A stretch of 64,000 bases of DNA, from the NCBI GenBank assembly GCA_964023275.1, contig OZ029914.1:30263851-30327850 (forward strand), given 5' to 3'. This stretch comes from Norana najaformis. Its lineage: Eukaryota; Annelida; Clitellata; Crassiclitellata; Hormogastridae. Shown piece after piece: positions 37,022 through 51,100 of the stretch. The notes below the pieces were generated by a model. It searched no databases. It worked only from the letters and a program-made list of their open reading frames with translations, and was not told where the DNA came from. A program made the translations under genes and the position numbers. Each line of letters starts with the position of its first letter. Within the stretch, counting starts at the first letter, position 1.

Positions 37022-40000
37022 CTACCATTATCTTGCCTGCATGAGACTGTACGTTACCATATCTTGATTGGGTTCCACAGGCATGCTGTGGAAATTTTGC
37101 CAGTATGTGCTCTGTGTATAACCAGTTAGAATCAGATTTAAAGAATTGCATGTTCTCGTTTGGCTGTTAAAAATGTGTGCATGAGTTGTGACAGTTGTAA
37201 ACGTGCCTTTCTCGGTTTTTCTTTAGCCTTGTTGTTGCTGCCATGCAGTCAGGGTTTATGCAGCTAAACAGAAGCAGCATCACCTTTCTGCCTTTTCTGA
37301 TGCCTTAGCTGACAGGGTAGACACATGAGAGAAAAGTGGGCGGTGTCATTAGCAGCAGATAGGTTGTGTGTTTGCCAAATCTTGACTGTTAGGGATTGAC
37401 CTTTCGTTACTGTGTCTACAGTTCAAAACCTAGTGGTTTTCATGTGAAATTGACAAGCTGTTGTGAAGTCGCATGTATCACGTAAGGAGTCAAGTTTTTG
37501 GATTGGTTTGTTGTCTCTGCATTTCAACTGAAAGAGCTGTTGGACCAAACTTTCTTCTCTCAAGGCACTTGATATGTGTGGCTTTGGTTTCTGCGTGTTA
37601 ATCTAGTAACAGACTTTTATGTGACGGGACAGCTCGTAACTGGCATCTACAGAAATATTGACAGAATTAGATGATTATAAAAAATCTGCTTTGTCACATT
37701 CCAATACTTGACATTGCCTTATAGTTTTATTCTCAAAATTCAACATATGCATGGCCTCTTGCTGGTAACATGCAGACAGATGTGAAGGCCACTCCCACCG
37801 TGTTGCAACATTATTGATAGTCTCCCTTTTAAGAGTAATAGAACACACTATAATTGGGCAGGTTAATAAAATAAGTTGTTACAGTAGTAGCTGTGAACAC
37901 ATAATGCTTACATGATGGTTATTTGGTTCATTTCCACAATGCCTGTGAATGTTGGCTGTTTATATTGTGAGTGGCTGGACTGATGGATGGAGTGAATAAA
38001 TTAAGATTTTGATTGTTAAATAGCTGATTGAGATTTTATTTCACTTTGTTAATAACACAAGTTAATACTGTATTTTACTTGTTTGGTGCCTGATGGTACT
38101 GATATTCTATCACTGCTATGTCGCACACTGGTAAAGGTTGTAAAACTGTACCACACGATGGTCTGATGCCATTGAGCTTTTGCCTTCAAATGTTACTGTG
38201 ATAACATTCGTCAGTTAACGTTATACATAGTTTTGGTATGTGTCATTACTGTTGGTTTTGTCTGCTTGGTTGGCCTTTTCAAGTACAACTTGTTTCTAGG
38301 TGGCGGTAATTAGATTTTTAATTGTATGATAATTAATTATAATTCATCAATATAAAGTAACAGGTTGCAAAAACCTTGTTAGTAGCTCACGTAACATATT
38401 ATATCAAAAATCTGTAGATAGTATTTTTCTGATTGCATCTCAAGTGCAATGCTGTGTATTTGTGTCGAGTTATATTCATTATTCTGCATATGTTCGCCAC
38501 TTATTTGTTACGTCAGCTCTTCTGACTGCTACATGGTACAAAAAAGAAGCATCTAAATTAAATAGGTAATCACACATGAAATGCGTAATTCAGATTGAGT
38601 TTTTAGCTGCTTTTTGTTTGATCTGAAATATGGGGAAATTAAGACCAAAATGTACAAATCCCAGAATTTGAATTGGCTGGTTAACTGTTGCTTGGTGAAT
38701 TTCAGGTGTCATTCCAAAGCAGTGTTTTTGCAATCCATCATAGATCATTAGGTTTTGGTGAAATTTTGCTGAGCCTTCTATCTGCTTAATTACTGCTTGC
38801 ATAGTGCAAGTCTGTTAGTTGAGCAAGTCTTTTAGAGACTTTCCATTAAATTAACAACCATTCCTGTGGTTATAAAACTTGTGAACCCATAATAGAGATA
38901 AGACTTTTGTCTGCTTGCTTTCGTGTCTCTTTTGTTAGACGTTGCGTAAGTGTTCAGGTCCACTGTTGCAAATGATGTAAACATATTATAAAAATTATTT
39001 ATGGACACTGGCAGGTATATATGTAAGGCAGTGGAATATACTTGTGGAATAGTTTACATTAAAGTGCTGTCTCGGTGGATGCTACCATATCCTTTGAGAG
39101 GAACTTTAGAGGATATGGCTGTTTTGCAGGGTATAAACTGTAAATTGCATAGCTCTATCAAAGAAGAAGTCTGCTGAACCACTTAAAACTCATGTTACAT
39201 CACATGAGCTCATTTCAACATGTGATGCTCATTTCAGCCTATCTGTGGTGGGGTTTAGGAAGAAATTCTAGTGGTGCTTCAACATACAAGATTTTACTTT
39301 AAGCATGAATAAACACTTCTTTTTCATTTCAGACAATTTTTATTTAATGCTTATCAATTCAGTTGCATTAGAAATTAATGTGAAACCTGCACTGTTTCAA
39401 GTAATCCAGTATAGTAATATAAACCATGAAAAGCAGGACACCAGCAATGTAAATATGTATTCACCTGATGCCTAGTAATATATTATATACACCTTGTATA
39501 TAATTGTTTTGGGTATATAAACAAATATAGAGCCTGGTATATATATATACACCATGCCAGCATGTTGTAAGTCTTTTTGTTTTAGCATAATATTCTTGTT
39601 ATTTATGTGAAATGCGTTATCACATAGGTGAACATGTTACAGTAACATTACCGATGACTGGGTTGAAAGTTTCTCCCATTGGACACTGACCGAATTGCAA
39701 ACAGGCAGAATATGAACAGCACAATGTACTGTGTAACCAAAATTGCTTGTGTTAATTGCGTCTTACCAGTGTTAACGATCCCAGTGACGTCACGTAATTC
39801 TGAGGGATCATTTATTCGCTGGTTTCCCTTTGTAAATAGGTACAGTAAAGCTGCTATATGCATGTATGCCACAGCAGGGCATTGAAAGGGCCAAATTATT
39901 ATAATTTATTGTAGAGAAGGTTGAAGCTTAATTGTGTTAATTTGAATCATAATGAAGTGACTTGTATTACTTTTCAGCATGTTTATAACTGCTGCCAATT

Positions 40001-41868
40001 AGTCAGAAGCTTAAGTTGATTTAAAGTGCTCAATGTAGAGATTTAATGCTAACTGGCAGCTGCAGGTTCATTTCTAGATCAGTTTCTGTCCCACATGTGG
40101 CAGTGACCACATCAAAATCTTTGGTTTGATGGACAACTTGTTTATTTTTAGCCTGCTTAAAAAATTCATCACACCGTGGTTTGTTACGTCTGCTATGGCT
40201 GGGAACTGAAGGGACATTTCACGGAACTTGACCTTTGGTGGGTCTTGCTCCATGTACTTAACTGATTTACACCAACCCTTGATGCATTTATGCAGCGGTT
40301 AAGGCTATACATACTGGTACTTCGGTTATAGATAACAGTACAAAACTATTTCTTGCATACTACATACACGTGGTGTGCAGCTTATGAATCTACAGTTGCT
40401 AATGCCTGTTTTGCTTACTGTATATACTGGATAGCGACTGTTCTTCGAACCACTGCCAGTTGGTTGGGGTTGGTTAGGGGCCTAGTCCAGCTTAGGGTGA
40501 GGAGTGAACTAGTGTTAAGGGTTTACTGTACCTTTAATTTATCAGTTTGTCTTCAGATAAAATATCTGATTCATGCCTGTGTTTGTATCTTAAAGCTGTG
40601 CATGTTGTTACACATTATAAAATAAACTACACACATTATGAAAACGGTTTTCTTGCATTCCATTCGTAGAACCAGTTGTAACATGCAGTTACCAACATTT
40701 GTTACACGTTTTCAATAGTAATTAATTCAAACACAAGAACCTCTTTAAAGTTTCACAGATTACAAATTCTTATAACTGTACAGAAAATAGCAGAGTTCCT
40801 GAAACCCTTTTGACCCAAGATAGCACAAATGTGGGATGATCAAACTTTCCCTATCCCCAACTTACCACCACAGCAGGATGAGTAGCAGTGGCCTATCCCC
40901 AAGATACTGCATTAGCAGTTTAACATTTTATATTGATTATGCTATTCTTGGAATATTACACAGTAAATAGTCTTTGGTTAGTGATGCAGTTTGTATTGTT
41001 ATTTCTATGCTGAGCGAGTATTATGCAGACATTACAGAAGGCTGTCGACTGCTGATGGAGGCAATGTTCTGGTGTCTGTTCATTGCAGACATCATTGAGA
41101 TAAAGATCAGGACAACGGCAGCACGAGGCAAGGGAGTTGGAACATTTTATGACTTTGTTGACGAGGTTTGCAGGCTGCTTTTTGTCAGGTACAGAGTGCC
41201 TGTAGGCACCAAGTTGGTGCCAGTGCATTACCCAGAGAGCTGCTGAAGCAACCATGTGGGTTGTATATTCTGAGATGTACCACTTGCTGACAAGGCATAA
41301 AAGATGATAATCCATGCAAGATGACAAACTGTTTTCTGTTGGACTGAATGCCAGGTGTAGTTGTGAATTTGCTAGGATGCCACTTCTGGAAGGACTATCA
41401 TTTGAAGAAAGTTTTGGAGATAAAACTGACTAGTGTTTGATGGCTGTCTACTTCATTGAACAGCATAATAGTGGAAGTGCAGCAAATGTGTTTGTGACTA
41501 TGAGAATGGTTACATCACTCTCAAATGTGTCATGTCTTGGAAGTGGTGATGACTAAACAAGAAGGAACATAGTGAACAGTGCTGCTTAGTCAGTTTCTAT
41601 TGTTTTCCATGCTTACAGAGCATGACTATAGCCATCAGAGTAAAAACTAATGTAAAAACTCTTTCCCCAAAAAGTAATTATTCGGGCAAGGAGGCATGGG
41701 CTGCTCACAGATGGCAGGTCGAAAGGGTTTAACAATTAGTATTACAAGCAAGTGCGATTCTGTCAAAGCCAATCAATTGTGCATACAAATTGTTTTTCAT
41801 GTCTGCATTACATGCAACAGCTACTCATTCTAAAATCCACATTCCATAATGCCAACAGGCATCAGTAA
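37022..41868. other. Intergenic or UTR sequence between convergent genes
   Basis: Nearly 5 kb between the likely ends of syntaxin-1 (plus strand) and LEMD3 (minus strand). It contains AT-rich DNA and short open frames on both strands (for example around 40956-41327) with no family features and no convincing splice chain. It may hold long 3' UTRs of either gene. Confidence 0.5.
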
Positions 41869-41874
41869 TTTATT
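41869..41874 (-). terminator. Candidate poly(A) signal for LEMD3
   Basis: AATAAA on the minus strand about 260 bp beyond the LEMD3 stop. Position fits a short 3' UTR; not proven. Confidence 0.3.
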
Positions 41875-42129
41875 TCATTACTGAAGCCAATAAAATCGTA
41901 ATATAATTATAATATAGGTTAATAGGCATCCTCTCACAGCTTGAACAATCTATTTTGTTAGGCTTCTAATTTAAAATACATATTAAACACATCTGATGCT
42001 AACCTCTCCACTCAGAACATCGTTCACAAATCTGCGTCGTTTTCAGAAGCCCAACAAACCGGTCTACAGAACACCAGAGCAAAACAATGCAAAGACCAAC
42101 GAGTGTTTGCGGGTAGGCCAGCAGCGCCC

Positions 42130-45100
42130 TTAAAAACTGGTTTTCACAGGTACACTTCCCGACAAGAATGTAGATCTTCTTCTGTGTGCTGACGAACGCA
42201 GGGGCACCATGGCATTGACGGACTCGGGAAACAATGTCCGGTAGAGGAGTGGAGTCACATATCGAACAGATACCAGCTTCCCTGTTACAGAAACAATGCA
42301 TGACAGAAGTCTTATCAGCATCAACGGACATGCTCTTTAGCCTGCTGCACTGCATTATGCTTCAGCTTAAACCAGGCAACACAGCTTCACATAGCTTGGC
42401 TACACAGGCTGAAATGTTCCAACTGTTTACAAAATATGACTAACCAACCATCACCGACACCACTACAAAACCTTTAAGAAACCTAGGAATTCATCTTACA
42501 TGATCTAACAACGTTTTTGGACAGGGCGTATCTTGAGTTATCGAAGGAAAATCTAAATTGAGATGTTAAATCTTTCTCAAATCATTTTAAACTTGCACAA
42601 ATCTTTCAAAATCTCCCAAACTATTAATATGTTGATCTCCAAATTCAGTTTCACAGTCTTTAATTTATTTATTAACACTTAAGCAAACTGGATGTTTGAA
42701 AAAACAAATCTGATGTTATCTGACTGTTAACATACACAGTAAACTATTCATACCATTGTAATACCACCCATGAAGGAACTTGAAAGCCTGACCAGCAGCA
42801 GATTCACTGACCAGTTTGATGTAGACACAGTTCTAAGAATGATCAAGAACACATCTCACATTCTGAGATAATTTAAATTTCCTATCTCAATCAAGAAGCA
42901 ACTACTTAAGTAATTCACTTGACTGTTTTATACCCTCTTCACCCTATTAAAACCCAGACTATTTTAACTCTTAACCCAACTCCTATTAACATTTTTACGA
43001 TAATTTGTAATGCAAACAGTCACACAGCAGTGTGAATCTGAGTTAGTTTGCTGCCAGGTAGTAGTGCAATTAGACATACAAATGTTTGAAAGCCAAAGAG
43101 AAATAGTGAGTTTAACACTGAAATTCTTACTGAAACTAATTTTGCACATATAATTTCATATTCCACTAAACTTAATGCATTTATATAACCTGACAATCTA
43201 CTGAATTCTGTTAACTTTTATTTAACCATAACTTTCACTAAACCCATAAGACTAATCATCAGAATTTAAACATAAAAAGACTAATCATCAGAATTTAAAC
43301 ATAAAAAGACTAATCATCAGAATTTAAACATAAAAAGACTAATCATCAGAATTTAAACATAAATTCAATGCAGCAGTGATCATTTAAATTCAACTGCTAT
43401 TGAGCATAAATATTTATTTTTAGCTCGCCACCTAATAATGATAATCAAAAACTGTAATATTTAAAATCTGCTTGTTGCAAAAAGGCATAATTGAATTGAG
43501 GCATACTTCATAGCTGTCAATGTGCAGAATGCCATGATATGATCCACATCTCTCCAGGACAGCATCACGAATTGAACCATCAATGACTTCATTACGGTCT
43601 CTATCAAAGAACAAATTTATCACAAAAACAATCAGCAGAAATTGCAGATTTGGCGAAGCAACAATGAGCCACGGTCTTGAGAGTGGCCACACATGGTCGT
43701 CATCATTCAGCAACCAAATGGCTCAGCTACCGAATACAGCTGTCTGCACATAATGGGTATTGTGACAGATCTCCCAACACGAAGCACTCCCCAATCAGCC
43801 CGTGTACTGCAAGTCAGTAAGCATGAACAAACAGGAAGCATTCTCCAATCAGCCCATGTACTGCCAGTCAGTAAGCATGAACATGTACTGCAAATGCTTC
43901 ATTTGGCTACCATTACTTTTCCTCAATGCAATGCGGACCATAAATTCTGAACATGACATCAATTTTTCAAGCTTGGATGATTGTTAGTTGGGTTACATGT
44001 GTGTGTGTGTGTGTGAGAGCAAAAGGTGCTATATCAATGTTTAGTTTCAAGGAAGACTAGTAATATGTCAAAAACACTGAAAGCGCTATTTTGCAGGAAA
44101 TAACACTATAAAAATGTCACAATGATTCCACATCGACATTGAAATGTTTAACTACAAAACCTCATCTAAAGGGACGATAACCCTTTAACCCTAACCCTGC
44201 AAAAAATCCAGATGCAACCAACCCAATGTCCGGGTCAAGGAGTTGTTCTACCCTACCATACTAAAAAAAAACAGAAAACTTTAACAACATTACTCAGAAC
44301 CATCCAGGATATTGCTGATTTTAAGATTCGCCGATACTGCCTTCACATCCAAGTCAGACGATGACATCTGTTTGTGATCTAAAAACACAAAACCCAAACC
44401 CATGTTTAGAAACAAAGCTTCCCAGTTTCTAGTTTATAGAAGAAAGCCATAGCAGTTTTCTACTTCAACTTCTTTAATATCGCATGCAAATTGTTGCAAT
44501 AAAAATGCATAATCCCCCCCTTTTTGAAAACTCAAAAGAAGGAAGGATGACACAGGCTGCTGTGTTGATGCAACACAGTATTAAGGTAATATGCTAGAAC
44601 ATAAGTTTAGAAAATTGGGCTTCCGACCCTCAATAACTAAGATTTACATTAACGACTATGACACGCAGTATGCACACATACCACATCCACCAAACGACTA
44701 ATCAGATATTTGTTACATGCCAACCTCAGTAAACAACCACATAGACACAGAACAGAGCAATCGGTGCAACATACATACAAAGTTTAGCAGATCACATAAA
44801 AACTCTAATTTCATACCAGATTGTTTCAATGGATCTGTAGGTATCTACAAAACACAAGTATACCATATTTTGTATGTATTAATACAGTTGTTTATAATGT
44901 CTTCCACTATGTTCTGTCATCAGCTAGATTGGACATCACAAGGTTCAACCCAAACAGCAGCCTTACTGGCAAGATTGCAAGCATTGCTACCATTTGAGCA
45001 GCACATTTACCAGCAGCAGAAGCAACAATCTGCACAAGCTCGTACTAGACACTGCTGTCAAAGAGGACAATACTAAGCCAATAGACTTTAAGCCTCATCA

Positions 45101-48100
45101 GTCCATCAGTTATGCGTAATATACCCGTATAAGTCGTGCAGAAATTTAGAGCAAAAAAACAGAATTTAAAATTATTATAATTGCATGCAGAAATAAAGTC
45201 AACATACTTTACAAATGATATTAACAGTTAAGTAAATATTATTTTTATGACAGAAGTTGGCACACTGGTAAATAAGCTCTGCAGAGTGACAAGATTCAGT
45301 ATTTACATAAAAATTTCAAGAAAATCCTAATATATCAAAATAACATTAGGCACATTAAACCAAAATCCAGTTTTGAAAAAAATTCAGAATGTTTTAGATT
45401 TTAGGTGATGCATCATTTACATCTAAATAACGCCAGACAGACTCCTGTTTATCCCCATCAATCAGCTGAAGCTCCTCTCGAACTCGAGATTCACTTGTTG
45501 ACACGAGATCAACTGCCTGGTTCCACAAGTGCATTTTCTGTTTTCTAAAAATATAAAAATACACAGCAGCAGAAGCAATATATCACTAATTCACGCTTGG
45601 GACACAGTGACAAAAGACTATATGAATACTGATACATGTAAGCCTTTTACTGTGACATCTCTGGGTTCAAAACCTGAAGCATCTGACAAGGAAGTTATCC
45701 AAAAGAGTTGAAATATTTTATTTCAGCAGCTGCTGTATTTGGTCCTTCAGCTGAAATATTAATAAATCGTAAGAATGTTCGATAAATAATAAAACCCCAT
45801 CCACTATCACTTCCTACCTCTGAGCGAAAGGAATGAGAGCATCTCGCACATGAGCAATGGCCAGATATGGCACAAGATCTGGATCAGACTGGCAGGCAAT
45901 GGCATGATTCTGCAGCAGACCTAAACAGCACAAAAGCTTCTGAAATCTCAAAAAAACCCAGCAAAGACAAACACCTCAGTGCAAAAAAAATTAAAGATAA
46001 TTCCACGTTTCTTCATCATACAAATGAATGTCAGCAGCAATGCCATCCAACCACAATGTAGGAAATTTCTTCTTCATGTCAAGTTGAACTTTCTGGGTCA
46101 CTACTAACAGTTATTCAATTTCATTGTAAATTGGCGACACCTCCAGGCAAACAAAGATTCCACACAGAGACCACTAAGAAACTGCTACAGAAATACCCCT
46201 GTACTCAACAGAAAATGAACCCTCACTGTAATGCGGGTTTTAAAAATCCATGTCCATTATGGCAAAAGCCGTGTTAAACTGAAATGGCATTTTGTGGCCA
46301 AAATTTCAGTATGTGCATATGCATCTGTGCGTTTCCGAAAGCACTAGAACACGACATTGTCAGAAAAACCAGTCCACAAGCTATAATACTCACCATGGGC
46401 ATCATTCAACTTGTTAAGGTTGCCAGAAATTACATTTAATTAGAAATTGCGTTTCGCAATGGAAGAAATTTTTTAATAAATTTGATTCAGTGCTTAGTAT
46501 TCTGTTCTTTTTATTTTCTGTATTTAGGTGCCATGAACTTCCAGCTGCATGAACAGAATGTCATAGAAACATTTATATGGCATAATTATTTTAGATCAAA
46601 AAAGTACAGAAACAACACCTTAAAAATTAGCTTTTATTTGAAGAAAACAATAAATAATAAAGAAACTTTTGCTTTATTTTGATATTTAATTAAAGCAGAT
46701 AAATTCCTCTACGTTTTCTTAAAAAAGTCAGCAAGTTTCATTAGCTTTTTGCTGCTGTGCTGCTTCAGCTTTGCAAACTGCAACAGACTACAGTGAGGCT
46801 TACCCGTTAGCCCAAGTTTTGACATGGTTCTAAAGAAATTAAAATTTTATTATATTACACTCAAATTCACACTATATCAATGTATGTATAGCAAGGGTGT
46901 GGTGTATTACTCAAGTTAGTGTGACTAGGAACTTACTGACAATATCCCTGGCCAACTGATGAACTTCTTTTTTCTCTTCCTTTAGTCTGGTTAATTTGCG
47001 TCGTACCAGCACAGAAATGCACACAAAGGCAACAGTGCCTGTCAGAAAACAGCAGACAGTAACTTCTCTTCAACAGAATGACTAACAAGAAGGAAAACTG
47101 AAGAATCGACATACAAGACACTATATAGCTCAGCAGCAATTTTATATATATAGACTTACCGTATTACTGGATGGAAGTTACAAACGACTAAGCAAAAAGC
47201 TTTGAACAATATTAGTCAACGTACATACAATATATTCTCATAAAAGCAGCCTCAAATCAGTAAGGCCCTGTAATCTGACTGCCAGTTCTAGCCTGCTGAA
47301 TGACTTCATGGAACAACACAGATAAGTTGCTTATCTCTCTCAACAAACAGCATAATTTGGTACCACTGTCTTGTGATGCACTGGTCTTAATGTCCAGGAT
47401 CTTGGGGGTTGTCCATTTGCAGCTTAAGGGCTGAAGAGTGGAAAATGAGTGCCTCCCCTACATTCCACGAAGGACCTTTACTTTACTCGGTGAAGTGCTT
47501 TTTAACAGCACTCATTAATATCAACTGAGGCCCTTGGGTAATAATATTATGAAGATAAAACAGATGTTCTGATATTTATCTTAAACAAGTGACTCACTCG
47601 CAACAACAGTCAACAGAGTGAGGATGACTTGGACAAAAGATTTGCGCAGGCGACAGAGAAACGACATCTTGGCTTCAATCGACTCCAGATGAACAACACC
47701 ACTTCTGTCCACTGCTTCATAATCTTCACCCAACAGCCTAGAAAACCAACTATCATGAATTACTATTACTTATAAAATCACTAAATTCTTAAACTGTGTA
47801 TTAATAATCAGTCACTTACAATGTTCAAATTACAAGTAATGAATTCACACTCTGAAGCATGGAAAAAGAATAGCAAAGGCTAAGTTGAATTAATTAACAA
47901 TCTGTGACTGTTGCATTATAACCAAGAGGCAGCAACTAGCATTGTACAGGGATGACGATAGAGATGTACCAGTAATGATACAGAGAACACAGGATTGCAT
48001 TACAAGTCTACACATCCCAGGACGAAAAATTAACATAGGCACAAGCAACGAGTGACATTGCTTTATGTATAAAGGAAAAGCTAAACATAATACAGTGGAG

Positions 48101-51100
48101 ATCTAGGATCCGAAGTTCTGGGAAAAATAAATGGTTTGGAGTATGAAGGTGTAGCACTGAAACAAAGCAATAGAATTTCACAGTCTGCCAATTTTGGAGG
48201 TGTGCGTCAACTACGCCGTTTAATCAACTCCTGTATTTACAGCTTGATAGTTAAACATATGCAACAAATCTGCAGTTAAACACCTCCATTGCTGACAGCT
48301 TGACAAGCAAATTTTCACAGATTTACTAAGTGCAGATTTGGAAAAATTGCAACAAGACTGGAAGTTGCAGAAAAAGTAAAAAAATATGAACACATCTGTA
48401 ACTCATACCTTATTTTCAATTTTGGAAATTCTGCGATTTTCTCCAGAACAGCCTCAAAGTCCTGCAAAAATTATCATTACCAAAGTTACTACTACTCTAA
48501 CCACTTAACCATTACAGCACAATGTTTCAACCATTCTCAATAGCACAGAAACAGTGGGCAAGAAATTCAATTTCTGTCCCTGCTGTTATTTGAAACAAGG
48601 GCCTGCACAAGAACATGAAATTCAATTGCCTTAGTCTACCATTCATCAAGAAACCATTTCATAGAACTGAAATTTTTTAACTACCACTCACTGTGTACTC
48701 CCAACTTTGATTTTAAATCCTAGGGAAGATGTTCTAATCATCTGAACTGCCATGAGTGATGGAGAAAGAGGAATTGGGATTACAATGATAATTATTGATG
48801 ACAGTTCAAATGGCTAAAACACCTTCTCGAGGATGTTAAAATAAACTACCTCCCGCTGAATATTCCCCAATTTCTATTTCAAATTCCTAGCAAAGATGTT
48901 CTAACCATTTGAAATGTCATCAATCATCAGTTTATTCCCTAGTCCTCTTTCTCCAAAATATCTGTTGTGAATGCCAATTCAATGAACCAGCACTGTGCTG
49001 TGCACAACAACAAAACTGCTTCCAAAGACAAAGGAAAAGCAACCGCTTTCATTCGCCTTGATTTTTAAGTTGCAAGTGCCTCCACCTTAGAATTATTAAC
49101 CCCTATACCATTCTGCAATGCATTTGTTCAGATGTTTCAAACAATCCACAACACAAACCTCCTTCACAACCAAATCTGCCAAAATAATTTGGCAACTGTT
49201 CATTGAGGAATAGAAACGGTTTCCTTCGTTAACTTACCTATCTGGAAAACAGCAAGATTTTGTATTTGCCTAACACTTAGCACAAACATACTATTCTAAA
49301 AATATTTTTTTGTAAGTTTTCATAAAGCCAGATACAGCTCTCTTACCAATTTGTATTTAGAAATCTCCATAACTGATTCCAGTAAATTAAGTGCTTCGGT
49401 TTTCATCATGCTTCGATTTACATTTCTGTTTCCACAGTCATAATCACCTATACATTCAGAATTCTACATATAAAGGCAGACACTGCAGTAATAATGAATA
49501 TTCAGTAGTCAATTACCTAAAATCGCTGACCAAACAATGACTGTTATGTATCACTGCCATAAAATTTAAAAATATAGTTTCATTTTCTATTTTAAAAATA
49601 ATTAAAATTATTTTTATTAAATTTTAATACTACAACTCCATGTTTTTTTAAACCTTTCTCATAGGTGACTCTAATAAACTGAAAAACAGAAATTCAAAGC
49701 CATAACTATAGAATTTCCACTAATCTCTGTATTTAAATAAGAAACTTCATCATGCACACATTAACATGGTCAGTGTCTTAAGAGATGAAAAGGCTCTATA
49801 TAAATGCTCCAAATGAATGAATGAATGAATGAGTGCATACAATGACCACCAAATGTCAGACTGCACATAAATTGTCATCATTTGGTAAATATACAATTAG
49901 CAATGAACAGCAAAACCTCTCTTTCACTTATTTCAGTAAAAATATTATATACTGTTATCTAACAAAGATAATTTATACAGATACACCAAGTTTTAAAAGA
50001 GTGAACTGCATATCTTATTCATATATTAACCTTTCTGTAACAATTTTATTAACCTTACGAAGCTATTTAATGCAGGGACAAATAATACTTGCCAGCCCTT
50101 GCTGCTAAGATATCAACAAGGTACACCAGAATATCCTGCTGCTTTGGAGTCAAACATTCCTGAAATGCACATGACAGGGCTTGTTCAGAAAAATCAGAAA
50201 ACCTAGGTTACAGACAGACATACAAAGATTTACATCTACAGACTGATAGGGCCAAGTGACCTACAGTCAGTCCTCTCGGTCACATAGAGAGACGGACAAA
50301 CAGAGACGGACAAACAGAGATGGACAGACAGAATGGATCACTTAACATAATTCACGATCTACTTTTTTGCAACTTCTTCTATCCACTCTTGCCTGAGGTT
50401 AAGATGCACCAGGATTTGAACACCAAAACACAGCGAGTAGCAAAACATAATACATCAGCAGTTGGCTCCAATGTCACCCGCTAACCCTTGTGTAACAGCA
50501 GACAACTTTCAAGTGCTATCTATCTATCATTCACATCAAACTTTAGCCATTTCAAATTAGAAATTTAAGGGCACAGTAATACTCACAAGGCCATTCTCGT
50601 CTGTACACAGCAATAACTTTTTATCTACAGAAAAAACAAAAGACATTGGCTTCTGGATAAACTGTCAACAAAAATTCTGCAAACTGAAATAATAAGCCTC
50701 AAAGCTTACTACACTCACTAGCTAAACACACTATACTCGATAATATAGCTGACCATCAAGCAAAATTTACACTTCTAACATTTGTAATTAAAAATCTTTA
50801 AACCCGTATCTGTACCAGCTCCATTCTCAGGATGTGTTGCAAAATGCCCGGTATGATTGGCAACATCTTGCCTGAATGTATATGCAATCTGCATGAAACT
50901 GGCAAACTGCTGGTCACTGTAGGCGTAAGTGGCACACTATAAAAGCAGTGTTGTGTATGTACTATATTTGTACTGTTGCATACATCCCTAGATGACACTC
51001 TGCTTACCAGATGCAAAGTGCATGGGTGGAATGACTCCCAGTCGTACAACAAGATACAGCGAAACCAGTCCAAGAAAGAAGATCAATGCGCAGATCACAA

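Noticed and set aside
40956-41327. A 123-codon minus-strand frame and overlapping plus-strand frame
   Set aside because: No family features, both strands open, and the position fits UTR or intergenic DNA.
46810-46845. Short LEMD3 exon with good-looking borders between exons 7 and 8
   Set aside because: The phase imposed by exon 7 gives a stop, and exon 7 to exon 8 aligns without a gap to human MAN1 as I remember it.
50798-50925. Candidate extra LEMD3 exon between exons 1 and 2 (open frames on the minus strand)
   Set aside because: Exon 1 (phase 1) joins directly to 50624 in phase, and no acceptor gives this stretch a phase compatible with both neighbours.
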